Assembly (NCBI GenBank): GCA_020859875.1
Contig: JAJBVJ010000270.1
Coordinates: 1 to 5,354 of the forward strand
Length of the DNA: 5,354 bases
Direction: 5' to 3'
From: Rikenellaceae bacterium
GTDB lineage: Bacteria; Bacteroidota; Bacteroidia; Bacteroidales; Rikenellaceae
This document shows positions 1 to 5,354 of the stretch, piece after piece (within the stretch, counting starts at the first letter, position 1; each line of letters begins with the position of its first letter). The notes below the pieces were generated by a model that searched no databases, had not been told where the DNA came from, and saw only the letters and a list, made by a program, of their open reading frames with translations. Both the position numbers and the translations under genes were made by a program.

Positions 1-20
1 AACTCCTTTGCCCGCGCCAG

Positions 21-698
21 CTAAACGTAGTAGTCGGTTTCGGGGCCGCAGCATCCGTTGGCGGCATATACTATATAATAATAGTCGCCGTGTCTGAAAT
101 GGTACTGTCCCTCCATCCCGATATCCTCCTGGTCGACCAAAAGGGTAAAGGGCTCCCCTTCCAGCCGAAGGCCGTCCGCGGAGAGCTTCGATGCTAAAAT
201 CTCTATATGGCGATCGTCCAGCCCGTATGCCTTCCACGAGATGTATAGCTGCCCCCCGTCGTCGAAAACGAAGGCGTCGATGGCTTCCGTTCCGAATTCT
301 ATAAGCGGCCCGTGGTCGGTGAAGGGTTGCGTGGGATGGTCGGCGGATGCAACACCTATGCCCGAGATATTGTTCTTTTCACTTCGGGCCGTATAATAGC
401 AGAATACCCTGCCGTTATGGTAAAATAATTCCGGGGCCCAGAAGGAAGAGACCGTCCACTCGGGTTTTCGCTCGAAAATATGTCCGGTCTGCGTCCAGTT
501 CACAAGGTCGGCAGATTGGAACACGGGGAAATGGGGTGCCCACTCCGACGAGGTTCCCGCCGCATAATAAGTCTCCCCTATCCTTATGATGGTTGGATCG
601 GCGACATCCCCGCGGATCACGGGATTGGTGTAATATCCTTGTCCGTTCGATATAGTGGCTGTAATGGACAGGATCAGGCAGACGGTAAGTTTTTTCAT
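21..698 (-). CDS. Secreted glycoside hydrolase family 43 (five-bladed beta-propeller), 3' end cut by an in-frame TAG and the window edge
   Basis: GH43 enzymes are inverting exo- or endo-hydrolases, mostly arabinofuranosidases, xylosidases or galactosidases, acting on plant or host glycans in the periplasm or outside the cell. The start at 698 gives a signal peptide (MKK, then a hydrophobic stretch to about residue 17) followed by the blade-1 motif NPVIRGDVADPT. The three family acids are visible: base Asp34 (ADPT), pKa-tuning Asp141 (AIDAF) and general acid Glu196 (GMEGQ). WAPELF near residue 88 is also typical. Only 225 residues are readable, against 300 or more in the family, so the last blades are missing. 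The TAG at 21-23 follows DYYV, and the same frame then reads LARAKE, which continues the usual GH43 pattern (V-x-ARxK). The gene is therefore not naturally finished here. The substrate and subfamily cannot be told. It is divergent from the GH20-domain gene. Confidence 0.88.
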   Translation of the reverse strand: MKKLTVCLILSITATISNGQGYYTNPVIRGDVADPTIIRIGETYYAAGTSSEWAPHFPVFQSADLVNWTQTGHIFERKPEWTVSSFWAPELFYHNGRVFCYYTARSEKNNISGIGVASADHPTQPFTDHGPLIEFGTEAIDAFVFDDGGQLYISWKAYGLDDRHIEILASKLSADGLRLEGEPFTLLVDQEDIGMEGQYHFRHGDYYYIVYAANGCCGPETDYYV

Positions 699-746
699 AA
701 ATGCCGGGTTATTAATCGTTAAAATTCCAGATCATCGCTTATACCG

Positions 747-754
747 CAAATATA
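747..754 (-). promoter_or_regulatory. Bacteroidota-type -7 element for the GH43 gene
   Basis: The minus strand reads TATATTTG, an exact match to the Bacteroidota -7 consensus TAnnTTTG. It lies about 49 nt upstream of the GH43 start, a normal distance for a short leader. No clear TTTG -33 element is seen about 19 nt further upstream, so this rests on one box plus its position. Confidence 0.45.
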
Positions 755-840
755 TATTTTATTTTCGCGGATGAAATAATGCGGGAATCCGAACGAAATA
801 AATTTCATATATTCGGGGCCGAACAAATTAAGTGATATAC

Positions 841-1302
841 ATGAAAAGACTTTCGTTCATCTTGTGCTTCCTTCTTTTATTCAATGCATGTGGAGGCAAA
901 AAAGCAACCCTTTACCACTCCATCGACCCGCAACCCTTCTCGGTGGTGACGGCGAATGGAGAATACACTCTTCCCGACACGATCGTATTCGTGATCCCGG
1001 ATCAAAGGATCTTAAAAACGATCGAGGATTTTGCAAGCCTACTTATTCCCCGGCACCGGATCGACATCGTCCCGGACGGCAACGGGGATGTTGTTTACCG
1101 GCTCCGGGAAACCGGCCTGGGTGACGGTGGTTATATTATGGTTGTGGGGGAAGATGGTAGAATATCGATCTCCTCGGAGTCTCTCAAGGGCCTACGGCTC
1201 GGAACCGACGCCCTGAGGCAGTCGGTAATTCTTGCCAATCCCGGGCTTGCAGACGATCGGACGGTCTTACCTTTCGCTACCATCGAAGGAGGTATATGGT
1301 AG
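841..1302 (+). CDS. Lipoprotein with only the GH20 beta-hexosaminidase N-terminal domain (probable truncated remnant)
   Basis: The 153-residue product begins with a lipoprotein signal: MKR, hydrophobic residues 4-14, then the lipobox FNAC with the lipidated Cys17, followed by GGKK. Residues about 25-149 fit the GH20b domain that precedes the catalytic barrel in beta-N-acetylhexosaminidases. Key parts are the opening DPQP, a middle GGYIMVV and the helix GLRLGTDALRQS (117-128), as in GH20 xGLfyGlqTLrQ motifs. Family similarity runs to FATIE (to residue 149), where a full enzyme would continue into APRFxYRG and the TIM barrel. Here it ends four codons later with TAG. Reading past that TAG meets TAA ten codons on, with no barrel sequence. 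With no catalytic residues it cannot be a hexosaminidase; it is either a decayed gene or a stand-alone surface domain. ATG at 841 is chosen over GTG at 832 because it gives a standard lipoprotein signal. Confidence 0.72.
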   Translation: MKRLSFILCFLLLFNACGGKKATLYHSIDPQPFSVVTANGEYTLPDTIVFVIPDQRILKTIEDFASLLIPRHRIDIVPDGNGDVVYRLRETGLGDGGYIMVVGEDGRISISSESLKGLRLGTDALRQSVILANPGLADDRTVLPFATIEGGIW

Positions 1303-1401
1303 GCTGCACAACCTTCTAAGGGATATATATAATTTTTTTGACAAAAAGTTCAATCCCGGATTAGGATTTTCCCCACTTCAGTTGTTATATATATGAAGAC
1401 C

Positions 1402-1550
1402 ACCTGATAGGCAGTTAAATGCCGATGCAGAAATTCATTTTCGAAAGTTAATAGGTCAAAGGTTAAATTTAGGTTAGCTGAAAGATTAACTTTTAGGAAA
1501 AAGGTTAGTCAACGGGATCCGGCTCTGTGAAGCGCCGGATCTTTTTTATT
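1402..1550 (+). ncRNA. Candidate small RNA of about 150 nt ending in a rho-independent terminator
   Basis: Three hairpins follow one another on the same strand: GGCA/TGCC at 1410-1423 with a 6-nt loop; a 9-bp perfect inverted repeat AAAGTTAAT/ATTAACTTT at 1444-1452 and 1485-1493; and the terminator at 1516-1541. About 14 nt before the proposed 5' end is TATATATG (1388-1395), one mismatch from the TAnnTTTG -7 box. The terminator lies more than 200 nt from the upstream gene and before the downstream promoter, so it needs a transcript of its own. I recognise no known RNA family. The 5' end is inferred. The alternative is simply a long 3' untranslated region of the GH20 fragment. Confidence 0.3.
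1516..1547 (+). terminator. Rho-independent terminator
   Basis: A perfect 8-bp GC-rich stem GATCCGGC/GCCGGATC (1516-1523 with 1534-1541) has a 10-nt loop and is followed directly by six T residues (1542-1547). The T run is on the plus strand only, so it acts on rightward transcription from the spacer or the GH20 fragment. It insulates the downstream operon. Confidence 0.85.
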
Positions 1551-1566
1551 GGTGGCTCTTAAACTA

Positions 1567-1581
1567 ACCCGTATCACGGGT
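1567..1581. repeat. Perfect 6-bp palindrome with 3-bp centre (possible operator)
   Basis: ACCCGT-ATC-ACGGGT is a perfect inverted repeat located about 110 nt upstream of the predicted -7 box of the ammonia-lyase operon. It has no T tract and so is not a terminator. It could be a binding site for a dimeric regulator, but no regulator gene is in the window and a chance palindrome is possible. Confidence 0.3.
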
Positions 1582-1686
1582 CGGAGCCGATGATTTTGTC
1601 TGCCGTAAATCACCGATGGGAAGAGGATTTTGTAAATAAGGGAATAATGTATCTGCGATAAAGTCAGTTACTATAAAAAAAATGGT

Positions 1687-1694
1687 TAATTTTG
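1687..1694 (+). promoter_or_regulatory. Bacteroidota-type -7 element for the ammonia-lyase operon
   Basis: TAATTTTG matches the consensus TAnnTTTG exactly and lies 51 nt before the ATG at 1746, predicting a leader of roughly 45 nt. The -33 region near 1664-1668 (TCAGTTAC) matches TTTG only weakly. It is downstream of the terminator at 1516-1547 and is the best candidate for driving the four-gene operon. Confidence 0.5.
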
Positions 1695-1745
1695 CCCCAT
1701 TATTGGCCTGTATATCCCTACGACAGCTAACAACCCGAGCTTGAA

Positions 1746-3263
1746 ATGTTCCGACTTGAATATATAGAAGAGATCATATTCCAAGATAAAGAAGTAACGA
1801 TAGACCCCGAGGCACTGGATCGAGTGCGGGAAAGTTATGACTTTCTTGCCGGTTACGCATCGTCCCACATTATCTATGGCGTTAATACCGGTTTCGGCCC
1901 GATGGCCCAATACAGGGTCGGGGACGGGGAGCTCGAGGCACTTCAATACAACATTATCCGGAGCCATGCCTGTGGTGCCGGACGGCCTCTGGAAGACATA
2001 TACGTAAGGGCCGCCATTCTGTGCAGGATGCATACCTTTCTGAAAGGAAAGTCGGGTGTCCACCCCTCCTTGCCGCTGCTATTGGCCGGGGTGTTGAACA
2101 ACGGTATCTATCCCGTCATACCGGAACACGGGAGCGTGGGGGCCAGCGGCGATTTGGTGCAGTTAGCCCATATGGCGCTAAGCCTCATCGGCGAAGGAGA
2201 GGCGAGGGTCGGCGGGCGGAAAACCGGATCGGCGGAAGCGTTGTCCGCCGCGGGCCTCAAGCCGCTAAGGATGTATATCCGCGAGGGGCTCGCCGTAACC
2301 AACGGCACCTCCGTAATGACAGGGATAGGACTGGTAAACCTTCTCCATGCAAAACGGCTTACCGGCTGGGCCATACTGGCCTCGGTTACAATGAATGAAA
2401 TAGCCGCCTCTTACAACGATTTCATGGCCCCGGAACTCAATGGCGCCAAGCACCATCCCGGCCAGCAGGAAGTCGCCCAGGCCATGAATGAGATTTCCCG
2501 TGGAAGCAGAAGGCTGAAAGAGAGGGAGAATGTAGAATTCGATAATGTGGAGGGCGCAGAAATATTCCGGCATAAGGTACAGCCGTTCTATTCGCTGCGA
2601 TGCGTGCCGCAAATCCTCGGCCCCGTGGTCGACCAGCTGAAAAATACGGAAAAGGTACTTGTCGACGAGTTCAATTCGGCGGACGACAACCCCATTGTCG
2701 ATCCCGTATCGCTCAATGTCTATCACGGCGGCAACTTTCACGGCGATTACATCTCCTTCGAGATGGACAAACTGAAAACCGCCGTAACGAAAATGACAAT
2801 GCTTGCCGAAAGGCAAATGAATTACATCTTCCATGATAAGATAAACGGCATTCTGCCCCCGTTTCTCAATTTGGGCAAACTCGGGCTCGATTACGGCCTC
2901 CAGGCCGCACAATTCACGGCAACTTCCACCACTGCGGAGTGCCAGACCCTCTCCAACCCGATGTATGTCCACAGCATTCCGAACAACAACGACAACCAGG
3001 ACATAGTTAGTATGGGCACCAACTCCGCCCTGATCGCGGCAAAAGTAGTAGATAATGCCTACCAGGTAATGGCTATCCACTTCATTTCGCTGGCCCAGGC
3101 GGTCGACTGTCTGGCCATTCGACTCGACCTGTCGCCACAGAGCCGGCGGGCATACGACCGCATCCGGGAAATTATACCGGTGATAAAAGGGGATGCACCG
3201 CTCTACGAAGGTATTGCCAAGGTAGAATCGTTCCTTAGAAACCAAAACCCCTGTACCTTATGA
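1746..3263 (+). CDS. MIO-type aromatic amino acid ammonia-lyase, probably tyrosine ammonia-lyase for aryl polyene / flexirubin synthesis
   Basis: This family removes ammonia from an aromatic amino acid to give the arylacrylate; tyrosine would give 4-coumarate, the flexirubin starter. The 505-residue length is normal for the HutH/PAL/TAL family. The Ala133-Ser134-Gly135 triad, within GSVGASGDLVQL, forms the MIO cofactor by self-cyclisation. Catalytic Tyr44 (YGVNTGFG), Asn186 (TNGTSVMTG), Tyr282 and Arg285 (YSLRC) are present. Ser73-His74 (RSHACG) at the substrate pocket looks like histidine lyases, but from memory the same SH occurs in the tyrosine lyase of Flavobacterium johnsoniae, which also shares YGVNTGFGPMAQYR, GGNFHGDYIS and IPNNNDNQDIVSMGTNS. 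No hut genes are nearby; a ketoreductase, ketosynthase and ACP follow, which argues against histidine degradation. The start has no Shine-Dalgarno sequence, only TTGAA before ATG. The stop overlaps the next start. Substrate is inferred, not proven. Confidence 0.9.
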   Translation: MFRLEYIEEIIFQDKEVTIDPEALDRVRESYDFLAGYASSHIIYGVNTGFGPMAQYRVGDGELEALQYNIIRSHACGAGRPLEDIYVRAAILCRMHTFLKGKSGVHPSLPLLLAGVLNNGIYPVIPEHGSVGASGDLVQLAHMALSLIGEGEARVGGRKTGSAEALSAAGLKPLRMYIREGLAVTNGTSVMTGIGLVNLLHAKRLTGWAILASVTMNEIAASYNDFMAPELNGAKHHPGQQEVAQAMNEISRGSRRLKERENVEFDNVEGAEIFRHKVQPFYSLRCVPQILGPVVDQLKNTEKVLVDEFNSADDNPIVDPVSLNVYHGGNFHGDYISFEMDKLKTAVTKMTMLAERQMNYIFHDKINGILPPFLNLGKLGLDYGLQAAQFTATSTTAECQTLSNPMYVHSIPNNNDNQDIVSMGTNSALIAAKVVDNAYQVMAIHFISLAQAVDCLAIRLDLSPQSRRAYDRIREIIPVIKGDAPLYEGIAKVESFLRNQNPCTL

Positions 3264-3988
3264 TGTATGCATTTGTAACGGGCGGAAGCCGCGGGATAGG
3301 CCGGGCTGTCTGCCGCAAGCTGGCATCGATGGGGTACTGCGTGGTGGTAAATTACGTTTCGAACGACACCCAGGCCCAGTCTACACAGACCATGATCGAA
3401 GCGGAGGGCGGACGGGCAGAACTGCTTAAATTCGACGTTTCCGACCGCAGCGCCTCTGCCGAAGCGATCGCGGCATGGCACCGGGCTCATCCCGGGGAGT
3501 ATATCTCCGTACTTGTAAATAATGCCGGGATCCGCAGGGACAATCTTATGATGTGGATGCCGGGTGATGATTGGGATCAGGTGCTGAATATCAGCCTCGG
3601 CGGATTTTTCAATGTCACCCAGCCGCTGCTGAAAAATATGCTTTCCAAAAAGCATGGCCGCATTATAAACGTCGTCTCGCTCTCGGGTGTCAGCGGGATG
3701 GCCGGGCAGACAAATTACTCGGCCGCCAAAGGTGCGGTAATCGCCGCGACGAAGGCCCTTGCCAAAGAGTGCGCCCGGAAAAATGTTACGGTCAATGCCA
3801 TAGCCCCGGGATTCATAGCCACCGAGATGACGGCCGACCTCGACCAGGCGGAGCTAAAGAAGCACATCCCGGCCGGAAGGTTCGGCACCGCGGAAGAAGT
3901 GGCGGAGCTGGCGGGTTTTCTGGCGTCCGACGGTGCGGGGTACATCACGGGCGAGGTGATCTCCATAAATGGAGGCATATATATGTAA
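3260..3988 (+). CDS. fabG: FabG-type 3-oxoacyl-ACP reductase (SDR) of the aryl polyene operon
   Basis: This NADPH-dependent short-chain dehydrogenase would reduce the beta-keto group of the growing aryl polyene on its carrier protein, in the cytoplasm. The 242-residue length is that of classical FabG. Visible are the Rossmann motif TGGSRGIG (7-14), NNAG (87-90), and a full catalytic tetrad Asn110, Ser140, Tyr153, Lys157 (YSAAK), followed by the typical NAIAPGFIATEM and the C-terminal GEVISINGG. The start overlaps the lyase stop (ATGATG; ATG at 3260 or 3263), which suggests translational coupling. The ketosynthase begins 10 nt after its stop. It could be a housekeeping FabG by sequence alone; the operon makes a dedicated pigment reductase likelier. 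Confidence 0.93.
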   Translation: MMYAFVTGGSRGIGRAVCRKLASMGYCVVVNYVSNDTQAQSTQTMIEAEGGRAELLKFDVSDRSASAEAIAAWHRAHPGEYISVLVNNAGIRRDNLMMWMPGDDWDQVLNISLGGFFNVTQPLLKNMLSKKHGRIINVVSLSGVSGMAGQTNYSAAKGAVIAATKALAKECARKNVTVNAIAPGFIATEMTADLDQAELKKHIPAGRFGTAEEVAELAGFLASDGAGYITGEVISINGGIYM

Positions 3989-3998
3989 TAAACAATTG

Positions 3999-5219
3999 AT
4001 GGATAGGAAAGTAGTCATAACGGGGATGGGGATATATTCCTGTATCGGAAGGAATCTCCAGCAGGTGAGGGAGTCGCTCTATAACGGCCGATCCGGGATA
4101 GGGCTCGATGCCCGGCGCAAAGAATTCGGATACCGCTCGGCTCTCACCGGGATACTCGAAGAACCCGACCTGAAGGGCAGACTCGACCGTCGCAGCCGCG
4201 TATGTATGCCCGAACAGGCGTCGTATGCCTACGTCGCAACCAGTGAGGCATTGGCCCGGGCGGGGATCGACACCGCTTTTCTGGAAGCCAACGAAGTAGG
4301 AATTCTTTACGGCAACGACAGCTCGGCAGCGGCGGTAATACACGGTGTGGATGTAATACGAGAGAAGAGGAACACCGCCCTGGTCGGCTCCGGCAATATA
4401 TTCCAGGCCATGAATTCGTCGGTCACCATGGACCTTTCGGTGATCTTCAATCTGCGGGGCATAAATTTTACCCTCTCGGGAGCCTGCGCCAGTGGTTCCC
4501 ATGCCATCGGGATGGCATACCTACTGGTAAGGCAGGGACTGCAGGAGAGGGTGATTTGCGGCGGTGCCCAGGAAGTGAACCTTTATTCGGTGGGTAGTTT
4601 CGACGGACTGGGGGCCTTCTCCGCCCGCGAAGATGAACCGCAAAAGGCATCACGTCCTTTCGACCGCGACCGCGACGGCCTGGTACCGAGCGGGGGAGCG
4701 GCAACGGTGATCGTCGAGAGCTACGAATCGGCCGCCGCCCGTGGTGCGGAGATAATAGCCGAGATCGTCGGTTACGGGTTCTCTTCCAACGGCGACCATA
4801 TCTCGGTACCCAATGTGGACGGCCCAGCCCGTTCTCTGCGGATGGCCATTAAAGATGCCGGTGTGGATGCCTCCGAAATAAAATACATAAACGCCCATGC
4901 AACCTCCACTCCTCTGGGGGACGAGAGCGAAGCACAGGCAATCTACAAGATATTCGGTGAACATAACCCATACGTTACCTCTACCAAGTCTATGACCGGC
5001 CACGAAATGTGGATGGCCGGGGCCAGCGAAGTGGTCTATTCCACCATTATGATGCGGGATGGATTTATCGCCCCGAACCTGAATTTCGAAAACCCGGACG
5101 CGCATTCATCCAAACTGAATATCCCGAACCGGAGGGTCGATACCCCGTTCGACATGTTCCTTTCGAACTCATTTGGATTCGGGGGAACCAACTCAACCCT
5201 GATAGTAAAAAAACCCTAA
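3999..5219 (+). CDS. FabB/FabF-type beta-ketoacyl-ACP synthase of the aryl polyene operon
   Basis: Ketosynthases condense malonyl-ACP with the acyl chain. Here the role is probably elongation of a coumaroyl-primed polyene. From the ATG at 3999 the protein has 406 residues and starts DRKVVITGMG, the usual N-terminus. The active site is complete: Cys163 (GACASGSH), His300 (NAHATSTPLGD), Lys330 and His335 (TKSMTGHE), and the C-terminal gate SFGFGGTN. Because the nucleophile Cys is present it is a true condensing enzyme, not a chain-length-factor partner. TGHEMWMAGASE replaces the Gly/Ala-rich sequence after this His in housekeeping FabF, as I recall from flexirubin-type synthases. An upstream ATG at 3969 would add 10 non-family residues and overlap the reductase, so it is rejected. 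The ACP begins 16 nt downstream. Confidence 0.92.
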   Translation: MDRKVVITGMGIYSCIGRNLQQVRESLYNGRSGIGLDARRKEFGYRSALTGILEEPDLKGRLDRRSRVCMPEQASYAYVATSEALARAGIDTAFLEANEVGILYGNDSSAAAVIHGVDVIREKRNTALVGSGNIFQAMNSSVTMDLSVIFNLRGINFTLSGACASGSHAIGMAYLLVRQGLQERVICGGAQEVNLYSVGSFDGLGAFSAREDEPQKASRPFDRDRDGLVPSGGAATVIVESYESAAARGAEIIAEIVGYGFSSNGDHISVPNVDGPARSLRMAIKDAGVDASEIKYINAHATSTPLGDESEAQAIYKIFGEHNPYVTSTKSMTGHEMWMAGASEVVYSTIMMRDGFIAPNLNFENPDAHSSKLNIPNRRVDTPFDMFLSNSFGFGGTNSTLIVKKP

Positions 5220-5235
5220 AAGTCATCCAAAATTT

Positions 5236-5354
5236 ATGGACAGGAACGAAATAATCGAAAAAATCAATACGGACCTCGCCGACGAGTTCGAAGACGATAC
5301 ATCGGTAATAACCCATGATGCACCTCTTATGTCGACCCTCTAGCTCGACAGCAA
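5236..5354 (+). CDS. Acyl carrier protein, N-terminal part, interrupted by in-frame TAG and cut by the window edge
   Basis: The first 35 codons give an acidic helix MDRNEIIEKINTDLADEF followed by a loop, as in carrier proteins of about 75-85 residues. The frame then reads STL-TAG-LDS. In carrier proteins of these clusters the expected motif is TL(D/E)LDSLD, where the Ser (codon 39 here) takes the 4'-phosphopantetheine arm. The TAG at 5341-5343 therefore replaces an expected Asp or Glu codon, and one change from GAG to TAG would explain it. Only 11 nt follow the TAG. As written the product would lack the attachment site and could not carry acyl chains. Position 16 nt after the ketosynthase stop fits the operon. 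A sequence error at the contig end is as likely as a real mutation. Confidence 0.78.

Larger units (their letters stand above)
1303..1745 (+). other. 443-bp AT-rich spacer between the GH20 fragment and the aryl polyene operon
   Basis: No convincing protein gene is seen on either strand. The left part (1303-1400) is rich in TATATA and T runs and contains no GH20 catalytic sequence in any frame. The centre holds a possible small RNA that ends in a terminator. The right part holds a short palindrome and the promoter of the ammonia-lyase operon; these are listed separately. The motif AGGTTA/TTAGG recurs several times in 1453-1507, partly as a direct repeat. Confidence 0.7.

Noticed and set aside
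832..840. GTG start three codons before the lipoprotein ATG
   Set aside because: ATG at 841 directly gives a basic n-region and normal lipoprotein signal; the extra MIY adds nothing.
1419..1451. Ten-codon open frame MPMQKFIFES as a leader peptide
   Set aside because: It is very short, has no run of regulatory codons, and the terminator is separated from the operon by its own promoter, so attenuation is not supported.
2265..3245. Long 326-codon open frame on the minus strand
   Set aside because: It is fully inside the ammonia-lyase gene, whose plus-strand frame has unmistakable family motifs; the minus translation resembles no family I know.
1746..3263. Histidine utilisation operon (hutH)
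   Set aside because: No urocanase, imidazolonepropionase or formiminoglutamate gene is adjacent; the tightly linked genes are for polyketide or fatty acid type chemistry.
3969..3998. Upstream ATG that would lengthen the ketosynthase by 10 residues
   Set aside because: The extra residues are not part of the family N-terminus and would overlap the FabG gene; ATG at 3999 gives the standard DRKVVITGMG start.
1..5354. CRISPR array, tRNA, rRNA or insertion sequence
   Set aside because: No regularly spaced repeats, cloverleaf-like sequence, rRNA segments, transposase motifs or terminal inverted repeats were seen.

Overview
The window looks like a piece of a Bacteroidota genome, most likely Bacteroidales. 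The reasons are: Bacteroidota-type promoter elements (TAnnTTTG) before two genes; start codons that lack Shine-Dalgarno sequences and follow A/T-rich stretches; a GH43 enzyme next to a GH20-domain lipoprotein, as in glycan-degrading loci of that phylum; and an ammonia-lyase that closely resembles the tyrosine ammonia-lyase of Flavobacterium johnsoniae. Genes look moderately GC-rich and spacers are clearly AT-rich. Both window ends fall inside genes, so this may be a whole short contig.

Left part (1-1302): two divergent carbohydrate-related genes share a 142-bp spacer. On the minus strand is a secreted family 43 glycoside hydrolase whose 3' part runs off the left edge, with an in-frame TAG just before the edge. 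On the plus strand is a lipoprotein that holds only the N-terminal accessory domain of a GH20 beta-hexosaminidase and stops where the catalytic barrel should begin, so it is probably a remnant.

Middle (1303-1745): a 443-bp AT-rich spacer without a convincing protein gene. It contains a strong rho-independent terminator preceded by two weaker hairpins and a promoter-like box, which together could be a small RNA of about 150 nt. Next come a short perfect palindrome and a good Bacteroidota promoter for the next operon.

Right part (1746-5354): a tight same-strand operon of an MIO-type aromatic amino acid ammonia-lyase (probably tyrosine ammonia-lyase), a FabG-type ketoreductase, a ketosynthase with a complete Cys-His-His triad, and the start of an acyl carrier protein. 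This is the core logic of flexirubin / aryl polyene biosynthesis. Tyrosine is deaminated to 4-coumarate, which is loaded on a carrier protein and extended by ketosynthase and ketoreductase (with a dehydratase not seen here) into an aryl polyene chain. The ACP reading frame is broken by TAG three codons before its phosphopantetheine serine, 12 nt from the right edge.

The main oddity is that both edge genes carry an in-frame TAG close to the contig end while family sequence continues beyond it. Base errors at contig ends are the simplest explanation; true nonsense mutations or amber readthrough are alternatives.
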